From the NCBI GenBank assembly GCA_009823505.1, contig VZQC01010551.1:1999895-2063894 (forward strand): a stretch of DNA of 64,000 nucleotides, written 5' to 3'. Every line of letters starts with the position of its first letter. Position 1 is the stretch's first letter. Below, piece after piece: positions 1 to 12,440 of the stretch. The notes under the pieces are model-generated. The model was not told where the DNA came from. It did not search any database and saw nothing but the letters and a program-made list of their open reading frames with translations. The position numbers and the translations under genes were made by a program. The DNA is from Rhizomys pruinosus. Its lineage: Eukaryota; Chordata; Mammalia; Rodentia; Spalacidae.

Positions 1-999
1 TCAGTGATTGACTAGGTATGAGTATAGTAGTGTGACTAGATGATTTCAAGCTTGACTTACCTACCACTCAAGGGTCCATTTAGCATGGAGGAAAAAGGAA
101 TGAGGAGAAATAAGAGGGGGTCATGAGACTAGATTGTGGGAGAAAGTTTCAAGGGAGAAGATGAACTCAGTTTGGGACATGTGAGAAGTGAGATGCTTGT
201 GAGGCATCCAGTACGTATGTGTAGCTTAAGGTGCTCTCAGGATAGAGTTAAAGATGTAAGAGTCATGTGAGTTTTGTAGAAGGCAGCTGAAAGCATCTTG
301 GGTAAAGAAACTGATTCTGACCAGATTTAGCTTGAATAGCATCAGTCTTTAAAAGCAGCTGAGAGGGAAGTGATAGTGGTTTTTCCTAGGAAGGTGTGGT
401 CAAAGTGGAGGAACAGGAACCAGAGATGTCAGAAAAGCCTGGGAGAGATTCAAGAAAGGAATTGTTAGAGTCAAATAATGCTGGAAAGACTGGTAGGGTG
501 AGGTTGAGAAAACACCCATTCCATTTGGCAACTATGAGTGCTTTGGTGATTAGAGAAAGCAGTTTAGGATTTGGATTTGAAAAGAAGCCAGATTATAGTG
601 GTTTGAAGAGAATATAATTGACTTGTCAGTATAGTGTCCTTCCATTTACTTTAACATTTTGAGAGTAGATGATAGAAGATGGAAAAAAGACCCAGGTTAC
701 AAGAAAGAATAGTTTTCATAGTATTTATCATCTATGCATCTATTTTTCTTTCAAGTACAGTTTTAAAGGATAAATAAAAAGAGCCTTGTGTTTTTATTAA
801 AGTCTTGAAATCTTCAGGTTTAGTGTTTATGTTTGAAATATTAGAAAACAAAAAGGGAGGGAAGATGAAAAGTCTACAAAGATCTTATGCTTCAGAGACT
901 AGGTAAGTATAAAATTTCTAATTGTTTATTCAATATTGTGGCTTATAGGGCTTTATAAGATTAATAATAGCTTTATAGGGACTTAATTGCCTACTATTA

Positions 1000-1760
1000 A
1001 GTTCATTCAAAGTCCCGAGTTCACTCATTTTTAGTATAGCCACAGAGTTGTACAGTCATCACCTCAATCAATTGTAGAGCATTTTCATCACCCCAAAAAG
1101 AAACCTCATGTACATTAGCGATCATTCCCCTCCTTCCTTCAGCCATAGATTATCTTCTGTCTATAGATTTGTCTGATGGGGACATTTCATGTAAATAGAA
1201 TCAGAATTGTAATATTTGTTTTATGAGTTTCTCCATTTAATTTTTGTTTGTTCCTTTTGTTTCCTTTTTTGGATCTTGCTGGGAACCCCTGGCAGGCCTA
1301 GTCCTGTGACAATCCTGCTTCTGTCTTCCCTGTACCAGAATTACAGGCCAATACCACCACACTGGGCTGACATGTTTTCAAGATTCATTCATGTTGCAGT
1401 ATGGGCCAATAGTTCTTCAGTTCTTTTTAATATCCAAATTATCTGTTATATGGATAGTTCATTTTATTTATTCATTCATTTGTTGATGGGTATTTAAATT
1501 GTTTCTAGGTTTTAACCACTATAAATGTTTGTGTGTAACTTTGTGTAGGCATGTTCTTATTTCCCTTAGGTACACACCTAAGAATGGAATTGTTGTGTCA
1601 TATAGTAACTCTGTTTAGCATGTTGAACATCTTCCAAAACTGCACATTTTAACATCCCTATCAAGAGTGTATGTGGGTTCTCCTCATGTCTGTCTTTTTT
1701 ATTATAGTTATTCTTGTGGGTGTGAGATAGTATCTTCTTGGGTTACCTTGAAGGATTTTT
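1000..1760 (-). mobile_element. Ancient mammalian LINE-1 3' end (antisense)
   Basis: Order on the + strand: catcaccccaaaaagaaacc, gacatttcatgtaaatagaa, tgttttcaagattcattcatgttg, ttgatgggtatttaaattgt, cctaagaatggaattg, gtgtgagatagtatc. This is the antisense of the C-terminal/3' region of old L1M-type elements. An eroded B1 sits at about 1216-1375. Confidence 0.7.
1216..1375 (-). mobile_element. Old B1 SINE
   Basis: Eroded; the 5' half is seen as attacaggccaataccaccacactgggctga. Confidence 0.5.
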
Positions 1761-2830
1761 GTGTGTGTAACTAGTTTTTGGAAAAGCAGTAATAGGAAAT
1801 ATTTTTCAGTTCTTGAATTTGAGCTAGTCTTAGTGTTATATGCCACTGATTGAGTTGTTGCTTTCTTGCCCATCCTTCCATGTTTAGTCAGACATTTATA
1901 TTTTAACAAACTTCAAGTGACTGGGAACTTTTAAGTAACTCTCCAGACATGGTATTCAAGGTAGTGCACTAAAAACTTACTTTATGTATTAATTCCCTAG
2001 AATGTTTTACTGTATTTATTTTTAGAATATTGTTGGGTTTTTCTTCCAACATTTGACATTCAATTTAGAAAAGGTTTTGAAAGGCTGACACAAAGTAAGA
2101 CATTAACCTTTAGATTTTTTTCTTTCTTTATTTTTTCTTTATTAGGCTGAAAGATGTCATGTTTTCCTTAAGGAATTGTTTGAAGGCTCCTCCTTGACAA
2201 GCCCAGACAACCATCCATCCTGCCCTGTGCTCCACACTGGGGTCTTCCCTTCCCGTGGTCACCAAATGAGGTCCAATAAACACCAAGTCCTGTCTTGATC
2301 TTCCTGTACTGGCCTCCATGATACAGCCTGGGTTGTCCAAGAATGGCAGTCTATACTATGAAGAGGCTGAAACCCCAGTAGTTGCTCAGTCCACAAGCTG
2401 GATGTCTCAGCAGTCCCCATCTGGCACTGGAGGTTTAGAGGACTCTTGGAGAGACATGAGTCTTCAGTCCATATTGGAAGGTTGAAAAGCTGTGTCTCAT
2501 GTCTTTGAAGGATGGCAAAAGCAGTGGCAGCCACAGGGTAGCTGCACTTGTCAGTAAAAATTGAAGACAGGCAAAACAACAGTGGGTTTTTTTTTTGGTT
2601 TTGTTTTGTCTTTTTACTAAGATCTCAAGTTTTATACCTGAAATGCAATTTCTCAGGCCTTACTGATTATTTATTTCTGGTTATACTTTTCTTTTGGATG
2701 TTTAAGGCCACACAGTTATTTATCCCAGATTAACCAAGGTTTTTGTTTTCTTAAGGACAGTTGAGGATCTGGTCCTCAGGGATCACTTGAGTTTTTTGGG
2801 GGAAGGAGCCCTTGGCTCCTTTTGGCTTTT

Positions 2831-2904
2831 CTTTTTTCTTTTTTTTTTCTCTTTTTTGGTATTTTTGAGACAGGGTCTCCCTTTAGTTCCAGCTGGCCCG
2901 GAGC
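2831..2904 (-). mobile_element. Truncated B1 in L1 3' UTR
   Basis: Poly-T then tgagacagggtctccc. ttggctttt flanks it (2822-2830, 2905-2913). The copy at 36.55 kb has the empty site. Confidence 0.8.
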
Positions 2905-3935
2905 TTGGCTTTTCATTTACCAGTTCCATTCACTTGAGGACAAAGTCAGGTCTTGCTAGACCAGGCTTCCCTTTTTGAAGCATGAGCAGACTTTGCTCTT
3001 TATAGACTGGACACTGGCTGAAGTCCCATTAGTGGATTTCCAAGACCTCCCTACACAGGAAGACTGGTGACTCACATTTGCAGGACATTTCAAGAGATGC
3101 CCCCATGCATAGTCCCCTGAGACTTAGTTGACTTCTGAGGGCAAGGAACAAAGTTATCCCTTTAGACCCTTAGGCAAATTGGTATGGGCATCAAGTATGG
3201 TCATTAAGCATCCAGAAAGGCTAAGTTACACCAGCCTGATACTTTTATTATTGTATAATATTTTAGAAAAGGCTTGGACAAAAGCTCAAGCAGCCTTGTA
3301 TAAGAAATACTAAGAAGCACTGCCATAAAATAAATACTATGGTTAGACACAATGTCATGACAAGCTAGTTTTTTTTTCTCATTCTTTAGATTTTATATTA
3401 CTCTAAAATATGCATACATACCCTCTACCCATATGCCAAGATTCCAAAGTCTGAAAATAATTCTAGAACCTGTTAAGGAATTCATAATATAAGAGCACAG
3501 TTTTCAGATCACGAGGAGTATAGCATTAATGTTGCTCAGTTTGCCTTACAACTAGGTACTTGGTGCTAGTATCCACAGATGAGGAGAGATACCATTCGTC
3601 GTTTGTTTTTTCTGGGACTGTGTTACTTTACTTAACATAATATCCTTCACTATCGTGAAGAGAGCTGCAGTAAACATGAATGTGCATGTATCTTTGCAGT
3701 AAGATGAGTCTTGTGGGTATATACCCAGGAGTGGTATGACTGGGTTAGGTGGTAAGCTCATTTTGAGTCTTTTAAGGGTTTTCCACACTGCTTTCCATAG
3801 TAGTTGTATGAGTTTACATTCCCACCAGCCGTGGATGTGTGTTCCCTTTACAACCTCTCCAGCATTTGGTATCATTTGTTTTCTTGATCCTAGCCAGTCT
3901 TATCAGAGTGAGATGATATCTTAAAGTGTTTTTTG

Positions 3936-4002
3936 TTGGTAGTGGTGGTGGTGGTGGTGGTGGTTTTTTTTTTGGTCTTTTCAAGACAGGATCTCCTTTG
4001 CA
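3936..4002 (-). mobile_element. B1 fragment with (TGG)n
   Basis: Only ggtcttttcaagacaggatctc of the B1 3' end remains, next to a TGG tract at 3941-3963. Confidence 0.6.
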
Positions 4003-4120
4003 TTTCCTTAATTATTAGCGATGCTGAACACTTTTTAAGATGTTTCTCAGTCATCTCTTAATTCCTCACTTGTGAAGTCTCTGTTTAGCTCTTTACTCCA
4101 TCTTTTGAACAAGTCATTTG

Positions 4121-4130
<10 letters not shown>

Positions 4131-4157
<27 letters not shown>

Positions 4158-4292
4158 CAAGACAGGGCCTCCCTGTAGCCCCAGCTGTCCTGGAACTCAC
4201 TCTGTAGACCAGGCTGGCCTTGAACTCACAAAGATCTGCCTGCCTCTGCCTCCCAAGTACTAGGATTAAAGGCGTATGCAACCACACCTGGC
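4131..4292 (-). mobile_element. B1 SINE
   Basis: Full length with a long poly-T. ttgttttcttcttt repeats on both sides (about 4117 and 4293). Confidence 0.9.
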
Positions 4293-4562
4293 TTGTTTTC
4301 TTCTTTGTTTTTTGAGTAGTTTATATATTCTGGAAGTTAAGTGAAGGTTTCCTCCCACTCTGTGAGTAAATAAATTTTTATACCTTACACATATATGTTT
4401 CTGTAGTTCTCAGTTCATTACATTTACATTGCTATCTTCTCCCATCTGAAAACCTCTTAAGAGGAGGACTGGGACTTAATTCTTTTTCTATCCCTATAAG
4501 GCCCTGATGACCATTGTTTTACGCAGTTTTAATGCTGATAAGACAAAGTGTTTTGTTTTTCG

Positions 4563-4714
4563 TTTTTTTTTTGGTCTTTTCGAGACAAGGTCTCCCTGTA
4601 GCCCCAGCTGTCCTGGAACTCACTCTGTAGACCAGGCTAGCCTTGAACTCACAAAGATCCGCCTGCCTCTGCCTCCCCAGTGCTAGGATTAAAGGCGTGC
4701 TCCACCACGCCTGG
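4563..4714 (-). mobile_element. B1 SINE
   Basis: Full length. aagacaaag occurs on both sides (about 4540 and 4716). Confidence 0.9.
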
Positions 4715-4880
4715 CTAAGACAAAGATCTATTCATCAAATGAATTCTTCAAATGGTCCAAGGGCTCGTCTCTTGGAACATCATGAGAACTTAATCCCCTC
4801 TCCTACACAATAGGTGTGGTTACACAGCTGTAGTGCCTTTGGTAGTCAATGAAAAAGAAAATATGATAAAGAACTAGAGT

Positions 4881-5095
4881 GGGGGCTGGAGAGATGGCCT
4901 AGCAGTTAAGAGCGCTGACTGCTCTTGCAGAGGACCCAGGTTGGATCCTCAGAACCCACATAGCAGCTGAGAACCATCTTTGGGAATCTGACACCCTCTT
5001 CTGACCTCTGCAGCATTGCACGACATGGGTGCACCAACCTACATGCAGACAGTACATTTATACACATGAAAAATAAAATTAAAAAAAAATTTTTT
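4881..5095 (+). mobile_element. B2/B3-type SINE
   Basis: Starts gggctggagagatggcc, with the tRNA-like head, and ends cacatgaaaaataaaatt plus an A-rich tail. Confidence 0.9.
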
Positions 5096-5132
5096 TTTAA
5101 AGCCACCTGACTTTAGAAAAAAAAAGTAGAGT

Positions 5133-5720
5133 GGCCCGCAAAATGGCTCAGCAGATAAGATACTTGGACCAAGTCTGAGGACCTGGGTTTCATCCCTGGA
5201 ACCCACATGGTGGAAAGAACTGACCCCTAAAAGTTGTCCTTTGATCTTTACTTGTGGATTATGGCATGGGTATGTGCATACATATGTACATACATGATGT
5301 TTTTGGTTAGAGGGGGTGGCTCAGTTGTTAAGAGTACATACTGCTCTTACAGAGAACCTGAGATCAGTTCCCACTACCCATGTCAGATGACTCATAACTG
5401 CCTATAACTCCAGCTCCAAGGGTCGTCTTCTGGACTCCATGGGCACCTGCTCTCACAACATGCATGTAGCCCCACACAGATATACACATAAATATGATTA
5501 AAATCTTAAAAATTTTTAAGCTGGAGTTAGGGCTGGAGACAGGCTCAGTGGTTTAGAGCACTGGCTGCTCTTGCTGAGGACCCGGGTTTGGATCCCAGCA
5601 CACACATGGTTGCTAACAGCCATCCTTAACTTCAGTTCCATGGGATCTGACACTCTTCTTCTGGCCTCTAGGCAGTACATGCAAATCACATAAAATAGAA
5701 ATAAATAAAAGGAGCTACAT
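5133..5720 (+). mobile_element. Three consecutive B2/B3-type SINEs
   Basis: Heads at about 5139 (aaaatggctcagcag), 5315 (ggtggctcagttg) and 5529 (gggctggagacaggctcag), each with its own A-rich tail. All are sense and clearly diverged. Confidence 0.8.
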
Positions 5721-6404
5721 TAGACCTTTTAAAAAATATGATTTTGTTGTTTGTAGTTTCTTCATAAATTTGGATCATACTCTACCTATGTTCTTTGGAT
5801 GTAACCCGTCTACTAAATGAGGGATACCTCTTGTAAATCATATACTTTGCCTTAGAATATTAATTTTAATAAAATGTCCAATTTAAACTTTGGTTTCAGA
5901 TTTAATTAGTAATTAATACCATGTCATTGTGATTTATTCAAAATATAGTGGATTGGTAGATACTTAGGAGAGTGAGTCAAGCAATAATTGTTCTCCCCTT
6001 GCCTCCAGTTTCTCATCTCATCCAGTCCATTCCACATCTCCTGCTCACTTTCCTAAAATACAACTTTGAAGTGTTGGCATCTGTAGGCTAATGGAAACCA
6101 TATTAGTAAAATCAGGAGACATGTTTAATCTCTCTTCTTAATCGTATGGTTTCTTTTAATATGTGTGTATATATATGACATACTGGAAACATGGTTTCAT
6201 TTTCATTGTCAAAAAGTATAAATTAAAGACCGTTCATGTTTTCCTGTTCTGACCACCAGTATTGTTGAAAAAAAATTAAAAGTCTAAGCCAACTCAAAAT
6301 ATTGGATCCAAGCTCTGTTTTTTAAACTATATTTGTATAGTTTACAAAATCTGTATAGTTTACCAATTTTGATTCCTTGATTTCCCCCACCCCCCACCCC
6401 AGTT

Positions 6405-6525
6405 GTTTTGTTCTTTGTTTTTGGTTCTTTGAAACAGGGTCTTATAACAAGCAATCCTCCAGCTCAGCTCCTGCCTTGGCCTGGTAAATAAATGCTGGGT
6501 TTGCAGGTGTATGTTACCATATTTA
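6405..6525 (-). mobile_element. Old B1-like fragment
   Basis: ttctttgaaacagggtctta ... aatgctgggtttgcaggtgt; heavily eroded. Confidence 0.5.
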
Positions 6526-7009
6526 GCTTCTCTCCCTCCAATTTTATAATTCTGCCACTAGTTCACTGATTTGGTATTTTTCCTCCCCTCTTCTCTCTCC
6601 CCCCCCCCTTTATTCTTTATCTCTCTCCCTCCCTCTTTTCCTTCCTCCCTCACCCTCCTGAACTGGAGATTGGAGCCAAGGTTGTCACCAGTGCTGGGCA
6701 AACAGTTTACTGCTGAGCTGTATCTCCAGACCACTCACTCTGTCCTAGTTGAAAGGCCTATGTTACTTGGCCTGACATTTCAAAGCCTTCTTAACTATAT
6801 TACACTACCCTTTTAATGTTATACTTCATACATTGCAGTATCTATTCTTTCATCCTTTCTGAAATAAGATATTTTCATGAGTTTGCACACTAAATGAATT
6901 AATTCTTGCTTATCCTATGGTGTAGTACTGAGCATTCTTTTTGTGCTTTTAGAAGCCAAAAGTTTTCCTTTTATTTATAGACCAGGACTTTGAAGATCAA
7001 AAATTTTAA

Positions 7010-7105
7010 ATTTTTGTTTTGTGAGATAGTCTTGATGTGTAACCTAGACTGGCCTCAAATTTGTAGCAGTCCTGGAATTACAGGCCTGCACCGACACACC
7101 TAGAA
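7010..7105 (-). mobile_element. Old B1-like fragment
   Basis: Short and diverged; ends tggaattacaggcctgcaccgac. Confidence 0.5.
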
Positions 7106-7224
7106 AATTTTAAATGTAGAATGATTTCAGTGTGTTTATGCTTAAGTGCAGAAGCAAAAGTGTGATTAATTCCCACTCTCTGAGATAAGTAGTTAATTTT
7201 TTTTATTTTTATTTTATTTATTTA

Positions 7225-7380
7225 TTTATTTTGTTTTTTTTTTCAAGACAGGGTTTCCCTGTAGCCCCAGCTATCCTGGAACTCACTCTGTAGACCAGGC
7301 TGGCCTTGAACTCACAAAGATCCGCCTGCCTCTGCCTCCCAAGTGCTAGGATTAAAGGCGAGCACCACCATGCCCAGCTG
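7225..7380 (-). mobile_element. B1 SINE
   Basis: Full length, young-looking, after a TTTAT-rich tail. Confidence 0.9.
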
Positions 7381-7619
7381 GGATAAGTATTTTAATCCAA
7401 CTGATTAAAGCAACTTAAAGCACTTGTTCATCACTGCAAAATTTTGCATAGTAAAATTTTGATTTTTAATATCATATTGGAAAAAAGCCTTTCATTTGAT
7501 TCAACCTAAAAGTTTGCTAAAGTAAGCAAAGTGATCTGCAGTTGTTCCACACCACTCACAGAAAAGGTGAATTTCTCTTTCAGCATTTTTTAAAAAGAAT
7601 TTTTTTAGATTTTATTTTA

Positions 7620-7772
7620 TTATTATTTTTTGTCTTTTCGAGACAGGGTCTCCCTTTAGTCCAGCTGGCCTAGAACTCACTCTGTAGACCAGGCAAGCCT
7701 TGAACTCACAGAGATCTGCCTGCCTCTACCTCCCAAGTGCTAGGATTAAAGGTGTGTGCCACCACCCCCAGC
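7620..7772 (-). mobile_element. B1 SINE
   Basis: Full length. The flanking word tttagattttattttta repeats at about 7603 and 7773, a long target-site duplication. Confidence 0.9.
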
Positions 7773-7831
7773 TTTAGATTTTATTTTTAATTAGTGTGTA
7801 TGTATATCTGCGGAAGACCAGAAGTGAGCAT

Positions 7832-8060
7832 AGGACTGGAGAGATGGCTCAGCTGTTAAGAACACTGGCTGCTCTTGTAGAGGGACCAGGGTTTGGTTCC
7901 CATCACCCATATGGCAGCTAGCAACTGTCCGTAACTCTAGTTCTAGGGGATCTGACACCCTTTCTGGCTTTGATGGGCATAGCACTTAGTGCACTTACAT
8001 AGCACATGGTGCACTTACATGCATGCAAACAAAACATGCACATAAAATTAAAAAAAAAAA
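7832..8060 (+). mobile_element. B2/B3-type SINE
   Basis: Head ggactggagagatggctcagc. The A tail ends near 8060. Contains a short direct repeat (tagcacatggtgcacttacat). Confidence 0.85.
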
Positions 8061-8061
8061 A

Positions 8062-8186
8062 ATAGAGGATGTGAGATCTCCCTGAAGGTGGAGTTGCTTG
8101 TCACCTGATGTGAGTGACGGGAACCAAACCCAGGTCCTCTGCAAGAGTAGTATGTGCTCTTAACTAATGAGCCATTCTCCAGCTCC
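8062..8186 (-). mobile_element. B2-type SINE head, antisense
   Basis: aacccaggtcctctgcaagag then ctcttaactaatgagccatt; lies tail to tail with the previous SINE. Confidence 0.75.
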
Positions 8187-8554
8187 TCTTTCAGCATTTT
8201 TCATATTCCTGTAATAGTTCACTTCTTTAAAGATTCATGCAGTTTTGCACAGACAATTATGTCTTCTCTGAAATCACACAAGAATCGTGTTTCCACTTGT
8301 TTAATATTACAGAGTGTGTTGCTGGCTTGTGGTAGAAAAAAATAGATGCTTTCCAAAGGTTTTTCTTTTGGAAGAATGTGAGATAGACATCATGTTAATA
8401 TTGGGCTTTGGGACTGTAAACTATTATATATTTCCTGTAATTACTGCTTTTCAAATGTGTCTAAAAAGTTATGTAATAACATTAACTACCCTGGCATGCA
8501 CTGAATTTGTTCTTTTCATCCATTGTCTCTGTCCATTAAATTATACAAAAGATA

Positions 8555-8757
8555 CTTATTGGTCTCAGCAGTTAAGAATACTTGTTGCTCTTGCAGAGGA
8601 CCTGGGTTCAGTTCCCAGCATTCACATGATGCCAACAACCACCTGTAACTCTAGCTCCAGGGGATCCAAGTGTCTATTTTGGGGCTCTGTGGGTACCAAG
8701 CACATACATAATGCACAGGCAAATACTCATACACATAAAAGTAAATAAATTTTAAAA
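8555..8757 (+). mobile_element. B2/B3-type SINE
   Basis: ggtctcagcagttaagaatac ... agtaaataaattttaaaaga. A 144-codon open frame across it is chance. Confidence 0.8.
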
Positions 8758-9197
8758 GAAGATATTTATTGGGATTTATGAGTAACTGTGCTTAGAATTG
8801 ACAATTGAAATATGACAGGGAGTTCTAACTATGAATAGACTTGTCAGAAGCAGTAGTGTGTTTTCCTAGGGGCAATATATGATCTTTAGGGAAATCTGGG
8901 AACTCTTTAAAATGTATATCTTAAGTTTTTGTGTTACCCCATTTTAGGAGAAAGGTATATAGTTTATAGCTCTTAGATTGTCAAGAGTTTGGATCCCTAA
9001 AACTCTTAGAACATCTAGCTTGGTATAAAGGTAATAAGCTTTGGAGTTACACAGGCATTAATTACTTTCTTGGCCTTGCTGTGTTTTTATGGGTAGCCTA
9101 TCTAGATAAATTGAGAATGTGATACCTACCTTGGAATACTAAAATAATACATACTGACCAAAAAAAAAAAAACAAACAACAACAACAAAAAAAAACA

Positions 9198-9360
9198 ACT
9201 GGCCGGGCGTGGTGGCGCATGCCTTTAATCCTAGCACTTGGGAGGCAGAGGCAGGCGGATCTTTGTGAGTTCAAAGCCAGCCTGGTCTACAGAGTTGAGT
9301 TCCAGGACAGCTGGGGCTACAGGGAGAACCTGTCTTGAAAAAGACCAAAAAAATAAAATA
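9198..9360 (+). mobile_element. B1 SINE
   Basis: Starts ggccgggcgtggtggcgca. An AAC-rich stretch precedes it and (ATAAA)n follows. Confidence 0.9.
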
Positions 9361-9723
9361 AAATAATACATACGTAAAATACCTAAATAGTACTTAGAAT
9401 GTTGTCCATGGTAATTGAAGATACTGTTTTGCTGCCATGAAAATTTATTCAAGATTTAAACAAGAGAGCTGGGAAAATGTAAATCCACTTGATAGATCAG
9501 GGACCATTTCAGACTATTTTTTTTTCACAATGTTTATTGATAGATACAAGTATATAAAATCGGGGCAAGAACATGATTTGATAGATTAAGTAGACTTCAT
9601 TTCAATACTATAATAAGGGAACAATTCAAATTCTCACCATTTGTTTCACACCCACAAAAACCACTTCAAGGGCATTAACGATCTCTCAAATCTAATCAGT
9701 TTTGTGCAAGTAAACCATGTTTG

Positions 9724-9980
9724 TTTTTAAATTATTTTTATTTATTTATGTGTATGAATGTATTGTCTGCACGTAGGTCTGTGCACCCATGTCGTGCAGT
9801 GCCGCGGAGGTCAGAAGAGGGCGTCAGTCAGAAGAGGGCGTCGGATTCCCCTGGAACTGGAGTTCTCCTGGAATTGGAGTTACAGATGGTTCTCAGCCGC
9901 CATGTGGGTTCTGGAGATCGAACCTGGGTCCTCTGCAAGAGCAGTCAGTGCTCTTAACTGCTAGGCCATCTCTCCAGCCC
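9724..9980 (-). mobile_element. B2 SINE, duplicated-core subfamily
   Basis: Carries ctggaactggagttctcctggaattggagtt, i.e. a doubled core motif, plus a local repeat of gtcagaagagggc. Confidence 0.9.
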
Positions 9981-10479
9981 AACCATGTTTCTTTTTAAGG
10001 CTTGTGCACTTGTCCGGGCTCAAGGATATTGAAATCTAGCACATAAAGCCCATTACTAGAGGTAGAAATACAGGCAATATACTATGACGGGAACAACCAT
10101 CAATTACAGTTAAGGATTTTCTGTAACAACCAAATGGATAATCTAATATTGCAACAACTCAAGTATTACTGAGCAAAGTGCATTTCTACAATATTCAGTG
10201 TTGCTATTTGGTTTTCTAACTTTAAACAGCCTATGATAACTAGCAGGAAAGAAGGTCCTTGCAATAGACTGCCTCTCCTTGAGAACCTATGATGTAATTA
10301 TTGCTTGCTGCTAATATACCATCTAAACATTAAAGATATTCCTAAAATATTTGATGGTAGACTATGATTAAGACATTACACTACCAAAAAACCTTATGCA
10401 GAAGGAAACCCTTACTGACGTGCTTCTGCTTTAAATATTGTTCACACTATATTTAAACTAAGTTTTTTATTATGTTTTT

Positions 10480-10618
10480 AATTTATTGGGGGGGGGCATC
10501 TTGTAGAGGTCAGAAAACCACTTATGGGAATCATTATCTTCTACCATGTGAGTTCCAGGGATCAAACTCGGGTCCTCGGGCTTGGCAGCAAGCAGTTTGA
10601 GCCATCTTGCCAACCCTA
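10480..10618 (-). mobile_element. B2/B4-type SINE, eroded
   Basis: gggatcaaactcgggtcctcgg then gcagcaagc and ttgagccatcttgccaaccc. Confidence 0.65.
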
Positions 10619-10684
10619 AGCTTATTCTTGAGTTTATCAAGTCAACTAGGTGTGGATAAGACATTCAAGTTGTAGGAAACAGTT

Positions 10685-10828
10685 TTCATAGTGCACACCT
10701 TTAATCCCAGCACTAGGGAGGCAGATACAAACAGATCTCTGTGAGAGCAAGGCCAGCCTATTCTGCATAGTATTTTCTAGACTGGCTGGGGCTATAGTAG
10801 GGAGACCCTGTCTCAAAACAAAACAAAA
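10685..10828 (+). mobile_element. B1 SINE
   Basis: tagtgcacacctttaatcccag to ccctgtctcaaaacaaaac. Confidence 0.85.
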
Positions 10829-11024
10829 ATGGAGGAAGCAATACTTTCAAAGATGTGGAGGAACAGAGTTACCATGTATAGAATAAACAGATACCTAAAT
10901 AATAGATGATATTTTGGAAGGGACACCAACTTTAGCTGGGTTTCAGGCCAATATAAAATTGACATCTCTGTTTTCAAATGTTTTGGCGTCCTGTTATTAG
11001 AACATAGCTGTTTAATCCGGCAGG

Positions 11025-11262
11025 GTGACCTTTATTTTTATTTTATATATATGAATGTATTGCCTGCATGAATGTAAGTGTACCCATGCCATGTGGTACC
11101 TGCAGAGGTCAGAAGAGGGTGTCGGATTCCCCTGGAACTGGAGTTCTCCTAGAATTGGTGTTTCAGGCGGTTCTTGGCCGCCATGTGGGTGCTGGGGATT
11201 GAACCCAGGTCCTCTGTAAGAGTGGTCGGCGCTCTTAACTGCTAGGCCATCTCTCCAGCACC
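11025..11262 (-). mobile_element. B2 SINE, duplicated-core subfamily
   Basis: ctggagttctcctagaattggtgtt shows the doubled core with two substitutions. Confidence 0.9.
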
Positions 11263-11417
11263 CCTCCAGCCTTCTAAATACTAAGATTACACACGTGCCT
11301 CACTTCTCCCAGATTAATCAGGGTTTTTAAATCTGGAAATTTTACTTTAACTCAGATATATGAAGTTTTTTTTTTTTTCTCTTTGCACAGTTCTTAGATC
11401 ACTGCTTTCATATTTGC

Positions 11418-11502
11418 AGGGCTGGGGAATTCACTTAGTAGGAGAGTCCCTGCCTAGCATGCAGAGGATCTGGGTTGGATTCCCCAGCATCACAAAAAAA
11501 CA
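11418..11502 (+). mobile_element. ID-type SINE
   Basis: ggctggggaattcacttagtagg ... tgcctagcatgcagagg ... A tail; a tRNA-like ID body. Confidence 0.75.
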
Positions 11503-11667
11503 AAACTCTTGGTCTTTGGTTTTGCTTTCTTTTCCTTTTGGGTACTGGGGATTCAATCCAAGATGTATAGGTGGCATGGTACCTCTGTGAATTGCCTTTG
11601 GACTATAACACCATACCTACAAGCTCAGCGTTTTTCATTGGTTTCTTATCAAACTTAGTACTCCATT

Positions 11668-11888
11668 TGGGGGCTGGAGAGATGACTCAGCAACTGGTTA
11701 AGAGCATTGGCTGTTCTTGCAGGAGACCCAGGTTCGAATCCTAGCACCCACATGGTGACTAACAGCTGTCTGTAACTCCAGTTTCAGGGGATCCCATACC
11801 CTCTTCTGACCTCTGCAGGCATTGCATAACACAGGTGCACTTACATACATGCAGGCATGACACATACACATAAAATTTTTTTTAAAAA
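11668..11888 (+). mobile_element. B2/B3-type SINE
   Basis: Head gggggctggagagatgactcagc; full length with tail tacacataaaatttttttta. Confidence 0.9.
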
Positions 11889-11941
11889 CCCACTTTAATA
11901 AAAGTACTCTATTTTTTTGTGTGTGGTTGATTATTTTTTCC

Positions 11942-12440
11942 TCTTTATTTTTTTAAGGGATTCTACAATATAATAACACAGTTGTTTTCAAATAACATTG
12001 ATTTTACTCAGTTTGTTGTACAATTAGGTAATTGGTGCATTTTTTTGAAGTGAGCCAAATTATTAAGCATAAGCAATGAATGTAACATTCATGTAAAACC
12101 AATTTGCAAGTATCTATGTCCAAATTTTGAACAACCCAAGGTTCCCATAGTCCAGTTGGAGATGCTTGTATGCACAGGCATGTTGATCAATTAGGAGTCC
12201 AGTCTATATTGCTGTAGTCTCATGATTCACCCCAGTCTCTCCACAGCCCTTACATTCTACCACGCCTCCTCTTCCGCAATTTGTTCCATAGGCTTTGGGA
12301 AAGGGGCACAAGTGGGTGAGAAGCAAAACAGTCTATTTTCTCTGGAGATGTCGTTTTGGACTCTAGTCTGTTCAGGTTGTTTCCCTTCATGGGTTGACAG
12401 CTTTTCCAGTGATACCTTTTAGTCATACTAGCAAAGCACA
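11942..12440 (-). repeat. Module-family repeat, copy 1 (antisense)
   Basis: The reverse complement runs ggtatcact - agctgtcaacc - catgaaggg - ctgaacagactagagtcc, then atgagactacagcaatatag, and ends caattacctaattgtac...gtagaatccctta plus an A-rich tail near 11942. Copies occur at 28411-28814 (+) and, shorter, at 14623-14835 (+). The last about 80 nt match the L1 3' UTRs at 3480-3570 and 37110-37195. The family is not one I can name. Confidence 0.7.

Larger units (their letters stand above)
2114..4345 (-). mobile_element. 5'-truncated LINE-1 with long 3' UTR (antisense)
   Basis: Read on the - strand, 4345 to about 3560 is the ORF2 C-terminal region, frameshifted. About 3560 to 2114 is 3' UTR, closely related to 35598-37237. 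It ends at an internal A-rich site, earlier than the 35.6-kb copy. Insertions inside it: a B1 piece at 2831-2904, another small one at 3936-4002 and a full B1 at 4131-4292. Confidence 0.85.

Noticed and set aside
8314..8748. 144-codon open frame on the + strand
   Set aside because: Half of it lies in a B2/B3 SINE, and the rest has no recognisable domain or coding bias.
9721..9998. Overlapping open frames of 68-78 codons, recurring at 20.7, 45.5, 52.0, 56.2 and 58.7 kb
   Set aside because: The near-identical peptides come from B2 SINE copies read antisense, not from a gene family.
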